Positions 35,021 through 42,465 of a stretch of 64,000 nucleotides of DNA are shown in pieces (position 1 is the stretch's first letter; each line of letters opens with the position of its first letter). Below the pieces are notes generated by a model. The model worked only from the letters and a program-made list of their open reading frames with translations. It had not been told where the DNA came from and made no database searches. Source of the DNA: Acidobacteriales bacterium 59-55 (GTDB lineage Bacteria; Acidobacteriota; Terriglobia; Terriglobales; Acidobacteriaceae); the NCBI GenBank assembly GCA_001897435.1, contig MKSV01000010.1:62001-126000 (forward strand). The letters are read 5' to 3'. The position numbers and the translations under genes were made by a program.

Positions 35021-36340
35021 TTACGGCAATACGACCTTCTGCACGATTCTGGGCCGCGATAGCTCGCCCTGCGCATGAATCCGCTCCGAAGGCTCTGTGC
35101 GGGGGGCTGCGCTCTTGCTTGGAGCGACCAGGCCGGAACAGACGCGGTTGCGGCCAGCCCGCTTTGCCGCGTACATCGCCTTGTCGGAGGCTTCGAGCAG
35201 GCTCTCGATGCAGTCATCCTCGCTGGGAAGACAGGTCGCCACGCCGCAGCTTACGGTCGTCGCCATGATCGGGCCCATCAGGGGATTCTCAATAGCCGGC
35301 GCGCCTGCCACCTCGACCATCTTGCGGATGCGCTCGGCAACAATCAGCGCGCCCTGCTCGGTCACGTCGGGCAGCAGCACCACGAACTCCTCGCCGCCGA
35401 ATCGCGCCGCGAAGTCGTCCTTGCCGCGCAGCGACTGCTGCACCAGCGAAGCGACGCGGGCCAGCACCTTGTCGCCGTAGAGATGGCCGCGAAGGTCGTT
35501 GACCGCCTTGAACTTGTCGATATCGATGAGGATCGCCGAAAGTGGAGCGCCCGCGGCCATCGTCTGCTGCCACAGCGTCGCGCAGTGCGCCTCGAACGAG
35601 TGCCGGTTGGCCAGCCCGGTCAGGTTGTCGCGGCTGGAGATGCGGTGCAGTTCCGCGTTCACATAGGCCAGTTCCTCCCGCTGCATCTCGTGGCGCAGCA
35701 GGATCAGGTAGCCGAAGCGCTCCTCGCGCCCGATGCTGTAGTTCGCGATCAGAGTGATCATGACGGCGCAGACGGTCAACATCAGCCCCATCGTCTTTTC
35801 CGGATCGCTGAGGAAGCGATCCGTCTGCAGGAAGACCATGTCGCCCGCAAGCAGAATCACCGACGTGGCCACCGCATAAGGAAGCCGCAGACGCATCACC
35901 ACATTCGCAAACAGAATGGCGACGATCACACCGACCTGGGCATAGGCCGTGGAGGCCACTCCCTGGTCGCTTCCAAGGTAAAGATGAAGCAGCCCAACCA
36001 GGCAGATGATAAAGCCGATGCTGCCCTCGCGATACGCCTTCGACGGCTTCCGCCGCAGGCTCGCGTTGACGATCAGCGCCAGCGGCGTCACTACGCCGAG
36101 CCGAAGGAAGATTGCCATCCAGGAATGATTGCCGCCTATGCCGTAATCGGCGAGGGCAAACAGATCGAACAGGATGATGCCGATCAGCCCCTCGTGCCAA
36201 AGGCGCATGACGCGCTTCTGCGCCGTGTCGCGTTCGAAGCGCTCTTCCAGCGGCGCCGGTAGCGTCAGCCACTTGAAACGTCTGCCCGAGAGCCTCTCGA
36301 TCTCCCCGACAACCTGATTGTGGATTGAAGTCGTTTGCAT
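35021..36340 (-). CDS. Membrane-bound diguanylate cyclase (GGDEF)
   Basis: The 439-residue protein has about six transmembrane helices (roughly 52-70, 75-93, 107-123, 133-149, 155-171, 183-201) and a C-terminal GGDEF domain (about 235-395). The active-site loop is GGEEF at 315-319, an active variant in known cyclases; DIDKFKAVND and DNLTGLANRHSFE are conserved elements. It would make cyclic di-GMP from two GTP, controlling the switch between motility and biofilm. The inhibitory I-site RxxD before GGEEF is not conserved (GKDD at that spacing), so product feedback may be absent. The long gap in front contains the motif array near panC. Confidence 0.92.
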   Translation of the reverse strand: MQTTSIHNQVVGEIERLSGRRFKWLTLPAPLEERFERDTAQKRVMRLWHEGLIGIILFDLFALADYGIGGNHSWMAIFLRLGVVTPLALIVNASLRRKPSKAYREGSIGFIICLVGLLHLYLGSDQGVASTAYAQVGVIVAILFANVVMRLRLPYAVATSVILLAGDMVFLQTDRFLSDPEKTMGLMLTVCAVMITLIANYSIGREERFGYLILLRHEMQREELAYVNAELHRISSRDNLTGLANRHSFEAHCATLWQQTMAAGAPLSAILIDIDKFKAVNDLRGHLYGDKVLARVASLVQQSLRGKDDFAARFGGEEFVVLLPDVTEQGALIVAERIRKMVEVAGAPAIENPLMGPIMATTVSCGVATCLPSEDDCIESLLEASDKAMYAAKRAGRNRVCSGLVAPSKSAAPRTEPSERIHAQGELSRPRIVQKVVLP

Positions 36341-36704
36341 CGCGCCGCCGTCGCTGACCTCTTTAAAATTGAGCCCGATACGCCATCGGGACTCTTCTGT
36401 GGACTCTATGAAGACAGCGGTTTCATCGCTGTTCGAGTCAGATAAATGATCGAGTCCAGTCTGTCATATCCATTAGACGCAATTCGCTCGCTCGACTACC
36501 ACTTTCGAGCCATTCCTTTTCCCTAAAATCTTGCAGAAAGTCCGGCCGATAGTGACTTAGTCGACACCCACCCTTCACCGGAGAGCGCCCACAACACAAC
36601 TCAGGCCATGTAACCACAGAACTATGCTTTCTCTAGTTACAATAAGCCATCTGTAACCAGAGAAAAGGCAGTTCTCTGGTTACAGATGGATTCTGGGCTC
36701 TTGT
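36341..36704. other. Gene-free 364-bp gap upstream of the GGDEF gene and behind panC
   Basis: The half next to the cyclase gene shows no recognisable promoter. The half next to panC carries four alternating copies of a 14-bp motif forming two tandem hairpins (36608-36689), described separately. Confidence 0.6.
36608..36689. repeat. Two tandem hairpins built from four alternating copies of TTCTCTGGTTACAG
   Basis: Copies start at 36608 (minus), 36629 (plus), 36651 (minus) and 36672 (plus), a spacing of 21-22 bp. The second pair forms a perfect 18-bp stem (36647-36664 with 36672-36689) with a 7-nt loop. The first pair is a degenerate version, also with a 7-nt loop. The perfect hairpin is 15 bp beyond the panC stop and may end that transcript, though no U-tract follows. 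Confidence 0.75.
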
Positions 36705-37547
36705 TCAGGCAGCGACGACGTTGTCGATCAGACGCGTCTGCCCCACCCACGCAGCCACGGCAAGGAGCGTTCCCGCCTCGGCCCGTTCGACCGGCAGCAG
36801 CGTCTGCGCGTCCACCGCCGCCACGTAATCGACGCGCACTCCCGCCTCGGAACGAAGGACTTCCGTTCCTTCTTCGACCAGCGTTTTGCTCGACCGCTCC
36901 CCCCCGGAAAGCCTAGCTTCCATCGCCTGCAGCGCACGGTGTAAAGCCAGAGCGTGCTGCCGATCCGAGGCGCTCAGATACTTGTTGCGGCTGCTGAGGG
37001 CGAGTCTGTCGGCGTCGCGCACGATGGGGCAGGCGACCACCTCGACGCCGAAGTTCAGGTCCCGGACCATCTGCCGCAGGACGGCAAGCTGGGCGGCGTC
37101 CTTTTGCCCGAAGTAGGCGCGGTCGGGCTCGGTCACGTGGAACAGCTTGGCCACCACCGTCGCCACGCCGGTGAAGTGGCCGGGGCGCGAGGCTCCGTCC
37201 AGGCGGTCGCCGATGCCGTCCACGCTGATCTTCGTCACCGCGCCCTCGGGATACATCTCCGCCGCGCCGGGCGCGAACAAGATATCGACGCCCTCGGCCT
37301 CAAGCCGGGCGCAGTCGTCGGCGAAGGCGCGGGGGTACTTCGAGAAGTCCTCGTTCGGCCCGAATTGCAGGGGGTTCACGAAGATCGAAGCCGCGACCGC
37401 GCCGCACTCGGCCCGCGCCCGCCGCGCCAGCGAGAGGTGCCCCTCGTGCAGAGCGCCCATGGTCGGCACCAGCGCGAGCAGCCCCTTTGCTGAACGCAGA
37501 TCGCGGCAGAGCCGCCTCATCTCAACTACAGTTTCGGCAATCTTCAT
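36705..37547 (-). CDS. panC: Pantothenate synthetase
   Basis: PanC joins D-pantoate and beta-alanine using ATP to give pantothenate. The 280-residue protein shows PTMGALHEGHLSLARRA (the HIGH-type ATP motif), FVNPLQFGPNEDF, YFGQKDAAQLAVLRQM and the LSSRNKYLS loop (KMSKS equivalent). ATG 37547 begins MKIAETVVEMR, the usual start; the open frame continues upstream only as overlap with panB in another frame. It lies 8 bp behind panB, so both are one operon. With coaBC a few kb away, several coenzyme A steps are near each other. Confidence 0.97.
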   Translation of the reverse strand: MKIAETVVEMRRLCRDLRSAKGLLALVPTMGALHEGHLSLARRARAECGAVAASIFVNPLQFGPNEDFSKYPRAFADDCARLEAEGVDILFAPGAAEMYPEGAVTKISVDGIGDRLDGASRPGHFTGVATVVAKLFHVTEPDRAYFGQKDAAQLAVLRQMVRDLNFGVEVVACPIVRDADRLALSSRNKYLSASDRQHALALHRALQAMEARLSGGERSSKTLVEEGTEVLRSEAGVRVDYVAAVDAQTLLPVERAEAGTLLAVAAWVGQTRLIDNVVAA

Positions 37548-37555
37548 AGCGGCGG

Positions 37556-38482
37556 TCAGCCCGCTCTTCCGGCCAGAGATTCCATGCGCTCGCGCAGCTC
37601 CTTCGACAGGTGATAGCTCTCGGCATCCGAGGGAAACTGCCGTGTCTCCACGTCGCGCTTGTACTCGCCGAGCGCCTCGCGCATGACCGCGCCGACGTCG
37701 GCGTAGCGGCGCACGAACTTGGCCGGAGCAGAGAACGTCATGGTCATCATGTCGTGCAGCACCAGCACCTGGCCGTCGCAGTCCGGTCCCGCGCCAATGC
37801 CGATGGTGGGGATGCGCAGCTCCTCCGTTATCATGCGGGCCAGCTCGCGGGGAACGCCTTCGAGCACGATGGCGAAGCAACCGGAGTCTTCGAGCGCCAG
37901 CGCGTCGGCGCGGAGTTCCTCCATGGCAGCCAGCGTCTTGCCCTGCACCTTGTAGCCGCCCATGCGGTGTACGCTCTGCGGCGTGAGGCCCAGATGGCCC
38001 ATCACCGGCACCTCGGCGCCGACGATGCGGCGCACCAGATCGGTGCGCTGGCGTCCGCCTTCGATCTTAACGGCCTCGGCTCCGGCCTCCTTGACGAAGC
38101 GCAGCGCGTTGGCCACGCCCTCGCGCTCGTCGACCTGGTAGCTGCCGAAGGGCATGTCGGAGACGACCAGCGCACGTCGCACGGCCCGGCGAACGCCGCG
38201 TGTGTACAGCAGCATCTCGTCCATGGTGACGGACAGCGTGTTCTCGTGGCCCTGCATCACCATGGCCAGCGAGTCGCCGACGAGGATGACGTCGAGGCCC
38301 ACCTCGTCGACCAGGCGCGCGCTGGCATAGTCATACGCGGTGACGACGGCGATGGGCTGCCGCGAAAGCTTTTTGTCGAGTAGAGAGGGAACGGTCACCT
38401 TGGGGGAAGGGCCGCGTTCCAGCGGGGCGGCGTCCTTGCCGGCGCGATCCGCGCCCGAGGTGCGAAAGGTAGTCAGACTCAT
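37556..38482 (-). CDS. panB: 3-methyl-2-oxobutanoate hydroxymethyltransferase
   Basis: PanB transfers a hydroxymethyl group from methylene-THF to 2-oxoisovalerate, the first pantothenate step. The 308-residue protein has VTAYDYASARLVDEVG, VGDSLAMVMQGHENTL (metal-binding Asp), VKIEGG, VMGHLGLTPQSVH and the catalytic Glu region VLEGVPRELA. An N-terminal extension of about 25 residues precedes the conserved core. ATG 38482 has GGAG 6 nt upstream, better than the GTG codon just before. It heads the panBC operon. Confidence 0.97.
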   Translation of the reverse strand: MSLTTFRTSGADRAGKDAAPLERGPSPKVTVPSLLDKKLSRQPIAVVTAYDYASARLVDEVGLDVILVGDSLAMVMQGHENTLSVTMDEMLLYTRGVRRAVRRALVVSDMPFGSYQVDEREGVANALRFVKEAGAEAVKIEGGRQRTDLVRRIVGAEVPVMGHLGLTPQSVHRMGGYKVQGKTLAAMEELRADALALEDSGCFAIVLEGVPRELARMITEELRIPTIGIGAGPDCDGQVLVLHDMMTMTFSAPAKFVRRYADVGAVMREALGEYKRDVETRQFPSDAESYHLSKELRERMESLAGRAG

Positions 38483-38635
38483 CACAGTCTCCAGTGCAGT
38501 TCCACCGCGCGCCGTCAGGGATACGACGGCTTTGGCGGATACCGCCTGTCGCCGGCAGAGTTCGCCGGCAGCAGGTTAAGCCTACGCGCCGGGAACTCCG
38601 ACCGCAAGTGGCGGCGCGCGCCTAGAATTGCGGCT

Positions 38636-39184
38636 ATGCCGGGCTATGCATATTTCATCGTCGCCGCCGGTTGGCTGTTCTGGTTTCTGCCCTTTCCGCT
38701 GACGGGCTGGACCCGCAGCGCGCCTCAAACCAGAGACGCCCGCGCCCGATGGGGAGTCCTGCTTCAGGTTATCGCCTATGTCCTGCTGGGGCTGGGCCGC
38801 TTCTGGGAGCTGCGCCCGGCAGCCTGGCGGGTTGGGCTCTCGGTGATCTTCCTCGGACTTGCCATCCTGCTGTCCTGGACCAGTACCCGTGCGCTGGGAA
38901 AACATCTGCGCTTCGACGCGGCCCTCAGCGCGGGCCATGAGCTCGTGCAATCGGGCGCCTACGGCTTTCTTCGCCACCCCATCTACTCCTCCATGCTCTG
39001 CCTTCTGCTGGGTACCGGCTTCATGGCCTGCCCCGCCATTCGCTTCGTCCCGGCAATCCTGATCTTCCTGGTGGGCACGGAGATCCGCATGCGCATCGAA
39101 GACAAGCTTCTAGCCGACGGCTTTGGCGACCAGTTTTGCCAATACCGGAATAAGGTTTCCGCGTATGTGCCTTTCGTGCGATAG
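38636..39184 (+). CDS. Isoprenylcysteine carboxyl methyltransferase-like membrane methyltransferase
   Basis: This 182-residue protein has four to five membrane helices and the ICMT/PEMT C-terminal signature: SGAYGFLRHPIYSSMLC, then GTEIRMRIEDKLLAD, which binds S-adenosylmethionine. Bacteria lack prenylated proteins of the eukaryotic kind, and several bacterial relatives methylate small lipophilic products, for example alkylpyrones made by type III polyketide synthases. A type III PKS-like gene lies 7 kb away, but not in the same operon, so a link is only a possibility. The ATG lacks a clear Shine-Dalgarno sequence. It is divergent from panB. Confidence 0.85.
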   Translation: MPGYAYFIVAAGWLFWFLPFPLTGWTRSAPQTRDARARWGVLLQVIAYVLLGLGRFWELRPAAWRVGLSVIFLGLAILLSWTSTRALGKHLRFDAALSAGHELVQSGAYGFLRHPIYSSMLCLLLGTGFMACPAIRFVPAILIFLVGTEIRMRIEDKLLADGFGDQFCQYRNKVSAYVPFVR

Positions 39185-39240
39185 AGCTGTTTCTCATCTC
39201 CCGTTGATGCGGAGGAGACTTGCCGCTGCGATGCGGGAGG

Positions 39241-39287
39241 TATACAGGGGGCTCTCCACTGCGCTTCGCTCCGGTTAAGGTGACGTG
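39241..39287 (-). repeat. Extragenic repeat family R1, copy 4 (inverted, diverged)
   Basis: On the minus strand this reads ACGTCACCTTAACCGGAGCG then AAGCGCAGTGGAGAG and CCCCCTGTATA, matching both ends of R1 with several changes. It lies between the ICMT-like gene and the element at 39318. Confidence 0.65.
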
Positions 39288-39317
39288 CGGTTAGTGGGGT
39301 GCGTATTTCAAGGAAGG

Positions 39318-39412
39318 TCTGATTAAGTCTCCGAGCATTCCCTCAGCGGCTAAAGCCGCATTGCAGGCAGGTCACTGATGGCACGGCTGAAGCCGTGCCC
39401 TTAACAAATCAG
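39318..39412 (-). repeat. Element with terminal inverted repeats (family TIR-A, copy 2, inverted)
   Basis: Left end TCTGATTAAG (39318-39327) and right end CTTAACAAATCAG (39400-39412) are imperfect inverted repeats. Inside are GCGGCTAAAGCCGC (39346-39359) and GGCACGGCTGAAGCCGTGCC (39380-39399), the two palindromes of copy 1 in reverse order. The right end overlaps the coaBC stop codon. Confidence 0.75.
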
Positions 39413-40677
39413 GCCGGGTTGCCGATGCGAGGCGATTCAAGGCGGAGCCGACCGATCTCATCGAGAATCCGCTCGGCCATCTCCGCCTTGGTCATGGCGG
39501 GAATTTCGACCGCGCCGTCGCGTTTGAGGAAGATGCCGGCGTTCCGGTCAGAGTCGAAGCCCAGATCGCTCGCAGCAACGTCATTGACTACCACGGCATC
39601 GACGCCTTTGCGCTCGAGTTTGGCGCGACCGTTGGCCAGCATCTCTTCCGTTTCGGCCGCGAAGCCGATGACCAGCGTTCCCTGGCGGCGGCGCGTGACC
39701 ACCTCGGCGAGAATATCGGCTGTGGGTTCCAGTTCCAGAATTCGCGCGCTATCGCGCTTCAGCTTCTGCGTGGCTGCTTCCTTGACGGTGTAGTCGCTCA
39801 CCGCCGCCGCCATGACGACGATGCCGGCCTCGCCCAGTCGCTGCAATACCACCCTGCGCATCGCTTCGGCGGTGAGCGCGCAGACGATCTCGCATCCCGG
39901 CGGCGGCTCGACCGTGGTCGAAGCGCAGACGAGGATCACCCGCGCCCCGCGGCGCCGCGCAGCCTCGGCTACGGCGAAACCCATCCTGCCGCTGGAACGG
40001 TTGCCGATGAAACGGACGGGATCGATGGCCTCGCGCGTTCCCCCGGCGGTGACCAGAACCGTCTCGCCGGCGAAGTCGTTCGCGGCGGAGACAGGGGCGA
40101 CTGGGGACGGATGCACACTTAGCGCCTCGCTGACCGCTGCGAGAATGGCTGGGCCATCGGCCAGGCGTCCGCCGCCGACCATGCCGCAGGCCAGATAGCC
40201 GCTGCCGGGCTCGACGACTTTGACGCCGCGGGCGCGGAGCGTCTCGATGTTGGCCCTGGTCGCCGGGTGCTGCCACATGTTCACGTTCATAGCGGGCGCC
40301 ACGATGACGGGGGCGGTGGTGGCGAGGTACATCGTACTGAGGAAGTCGTCGGCGAGGCCGTGCGCGAATTTGGCCAGCGTGTCGGCGGTGGCCGGGGCAA
40401 CGATCAGAGCGCGGGTGGTCTGCGCCTCGTTGATGTGCTCGATGCCGGACTCGTCGTCGGAGCCGACGCCGGCGTCCTCGCTCCAGAGGCTGGTTATGAC
40501 CTTGTGGCCTGAGATGGCGGCGAAGGTGAGCGGGCGGATGAACTCCTCGGCAGCCCGCGTCATGACCACGTGAGGATCGAGGCCGGAATCCTGGAGGAGG
40601 CGCACCAGCTCGACGGCCTTATAGGCGGCGATTCCGCCGCAGACCCCTACCGTAACCTTCAGACGATCGGCGCACAT
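39409..40677 (-). CDS. coaBC: Bifunctional phosphopantothenoylcysteine decarboxylase / phosphopantothenate--cysteine ligase
   Basis: CoaBC joins 4'-phosphopantothenate to cysteine and then decarboxylates it, giving 4'-phosphopantetheine. In the 422-residue protein the flavin-dependent CoaC half (1 to about 190) has VGVCGGIAAYKA, the catalytic His81 in IEHINEAQ, APAMNVNMW and the catalytic Cys164 in GYLACGMVGGGR. The CoaB half has VLVTAGGTREAIDPVRFIGN, SSGRMGFAVAEAA and VNDV. The ATG at 40677 has GGAG at spacing 9; ATG 40683 is too close to it. The TGA stop lies in the end of a repeat element. The ECF sigma gene ends 77 bp upstream on the same strand. Confidence 0.97.
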   Translation of the reverse strand: MCADRLKVTVGVCGGIAAYKAVELVRLLQDSGLDPHVVMTRAAEEFIRPLTFAAISGHKVITSLWSEDAGVGSDDESGIEHINEAQTTRALIVAPATADTLAKFAHGLADDFLSTMYLATTAPVIVAPAMNVNMWQHPATRANIETLRARGVKVVEPGSGYLACGMVGGGRLADGPAILAAVSEALSVHPSPVAPVSAANDFAGETVLVTAGGTREAIDPVRFIGNRSSGRMGFAVAEAARRRGARVILVCASTTVEPPPGCEIVCALTAEAMRRVVLQRLGEAGIVVMAAAVSDYTVKEAATQKLKRDSARILELEPTADILAEVVTRRRQGTLVIGFAAETEEMLANGRAKLERKGVDAVVVNDVAASDLGFDSDRNAGIFLKRDGAVEIPAMTKAEMAERILDEIGRLRLESPRIGNPA

Positions 40678-40754
40678 ACGCATTCACTCCAAAGGGCGAT
40701 GTTCTCACAATCGATAGTGTCGATGGAAACTGGCCAGATGTGAAGATCTCCGCT

Positions 40755-41453
40755 CTACTGAACCGGGGTTTCTGGGCTGGTCTGCTTTGCGAGACGCTCG
40801 AAGACGCCTTCGACGACGCGGTCGCAGCGAGCGCCCATAAAGGGGAAGGCCTCCTTTGCCCTGGTTCCTATGCGTTCGAAGAGCCAGTTGCGGATCATGC
40901 CGTGGCCGCGATGCAGGCGCACCTTCACGTTGTCTTCGGTGAGGTCGAGCGCCGCCGCCGTCTCCGCGGTGCTTAGCTCCTCGATGTCGCGCAGCATGAT
41001 GACGGTGCGGTAGTTCTCCGGGAGGTTCAGTACGGCTTCCTCCAGAAACTCTTTCAGTTGCGCTGCCGAGGCGTTCTGTTCGGGGTCGAGCTGTCTGCCG
41101 GGCGTCTTCATCGATACCTCTCCGTCGTAGTCGGTAATGTCCACCTGTGGATGCCGGTTGCGCGAGCGCAGGCGAGACAGTGCCTCGTGGACAGCGATGC
41201 GGGTCAGCCATGTGGAAAAGGCCGAGCGGCCCGCGAACTGATCGAGGTGCGTATAGGCGCGGACGTAGGCGTCCTGCATGACGTCTTCCGCCTCGGCGTC
41301 GTCGTGCAGGATGGCGCGAGCGACCCGATAGAGGCGCTGGTTGTAGCGCCGCATGATGACCTCGTACATCGCAAGGTCGCCCGCCTTTACGCGGTCTACG
41401 ACCTCCTCGTCGGTCAATGTCTTCGATTTTTCGAGGATCTCGGCTGTCTCCAT
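40755..41453 (-). CDS. ECF RNA polymerase sigma factor
   Basis: This 232-residue protein has the sigma-2 region (about 35-105; AILHDDAEAEDVMQDAYVRA, FSTWLTRIAVHEALSRLR) and the sigma-4 helix-turn-helix (about 150-200; NLPENYRTVIMLRDIEELS, TAETAAALDLTEDNVKVRLH). The C-terminal extension after sigma-4 (about 200-232) carries FMGARCDRVVEGVFERL, seen in one ECF subgroup. No anti-sigma gene is next to it: the neighbours are coaBC (downstream, same strand) and a divergent DoxX gene. How it is switched on is therefore unclear. ATG 41453 is used. Confidence 0.93.
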   Translation of the reverse strand: METAEILEKSKTLTDEEVVDRVKAGDLAMYEVIMRRYNQRLYRVARAILHDDAEAEDVMQDAYVRAYTHLDQFAGRSAFSTWLTRIAVHEALSRLRSRNRHPQVDITDYDGEVSMKTPGRQLDPEQNASAAQLKEFLEEAVLNLPENYRTVIMLRDIEELSTAETAAALDLTEDNVKVRLHRGHGMIRNWLFERIGTRAKEAFPFMGARCDRVVEGVFERLAKQTSPETPVQ

Positions 41454-41592
41454 GGTGTGCCCATCCTACCGATTAGAGTGTGCGAAGTCGAAGAGGTTAC
41501 AACGAGCCGTCCGAAGCGAGACGTTTTGGGTGGACAGGAGTACTCTGTAACCGAATTGCGAACCGTGGCGTCTCTTGCACGCGAGGTAGAAG

Positions 41593-41997
41593 ATGACAAC
41601 GTTCGATAAGCGCCTCAATGTCAGCTGGTGGACGCTCCGCATTGCGCTGGGTGTGGTTCCCATTCTGTCCGGGCTTGATAAGTATTTCAATCGTCTGGCC
41701 GATTGGGGGATGTACCTCAGCCCCCTTGTGACGAAGGTCGTTCCGGTCAGCACGCCAACCTTTATGCATGTTGTCGGCATCGTTGAGATTGTTGCCGGAA
41801 TACTGGTGCTGAGCCGCTGGACGAAGATCGGCAGCTATATTGTCATGCTGTGGCTGATCGGTATCGCGATCAACTTGGTGACGACAGGCATGTTCTATGA
41901 CATTGCCGTTCGCGATCTGGAGATTGCGGTCGCGGCATTCGTGCTCTCGCAGCTTACTGCGGTGCGCGAGCAGAGCAACTCATCGGAGAGCAACTAG
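41593..41997 (+). CDS. DoxX-like four-helix membrane protein
   Basis: This 134-residue protein has four predicted membrane helices (about 15-35, 58-77, 83-103, 108-127), with LRIALGVVPILSGLDKYFNR at the start, MHVVGIVEIVAGILVLSRW in the middle and an acidic C-terminal tail. The pattern fits the DoxX/DoxD family, whose members take part in sulfur or redox stress in some bacteria; no function is assigned here. It is divergent from the ECF sigma gene (139 bp), so sigma-dependent expression is possible. The ATG follows GAGG. Confidence 0.75.
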   Translation: MTTFDKRLNVSWWTLRIALGVVPILSGLDKYFNRLADWGMYLSPLVTKVVPVSTPTFMHVVGIVEIVAGILVLSRWTKIGSYIVMLWLIGIAINLVTTGMFYDIAVRDLEIAVAAFVLSQLTAVREQSNSSESN

Positions 41998-42069
41998 GAG
42001 TATCGTTGCAGTGGAGGATTTACTGCAACCGGTTCGCTGCGGAAATTCAACTGAAATGGAGAATAAAAA

Positions 42070-42408
42070 ATGAAAGTACTCGCTTCTATCCTTGCTTTAG
42101 GCCTGCTGGCCGCGCCGGCACTGGCCGCGACCAAGTCGTTTAAGGACGTTTCGGTCGTCGATGTGAAATGTTCGAGCAAAGTGGCTGCCAATCCCGACGC
42201 TCATACGCGTTCCTGCGCTTTGATGTGCGAGAAGAGCGGATATGGTGTCATCACCGCGGATAAGAAGTTTCTGAAGTTCGACGCCGACGGCAACGCCAAG
42301 ATCGCGCAGCAGTTGAAGGACTCCAAGGAAACCGACCACCTCCGGGTCGATGTCAAGGGCGATGTTCAGGGCGATACGCTGAAGGTTGAGTCCATCAAAC
42401 TGCTATAG
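42070..42408 (+). CDS. Small secreted protein with one His and three Cys, function unknown
   Basis: The 112-residue precursor has a clear signal peptide (MKVLASILALGLLAAPALA, cleaved before ATKS). The mature part is about 92 residues of beta-rich sequence containing the cluster KCSSKV, AHTRSCALMCEKSGYGVI, then a lysine- and aspartate-rich region ending in VDVKGDVQGDTLKVESIKLL. The Cys/His spacing could bind a metal, though disulfide formation is equally likely in the periplasm. The ATG follows GGAG. It starts 72 bp after the DoxX gene on the same strand, so the two may be cotranscribed. I do not recognise the family. Confidence 0.8.
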   Translation: MKVLASILALGLLAAPALAATKSFKDVSVVDVKCSSKVAANPDAHTRSCALMCEKSGYGVITADKKFLKFDADGNAKIAQQLKDSKETDHLRVDVKGDVQGDTLKVESIKLL

Positions 42409-42465
42409 GCATTGGGCTGCTGTAAGCTTTTGCGCTCAATCTGAATCCACGCGGCGTAGAGCCTC

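Noticed and set aside
37548..37880. Upstream extension of the panC frame over panB
   Set aside because: PanC begins at MKIAETVVEM (37547); the extension lies in another frame of panB and has no family similarity.
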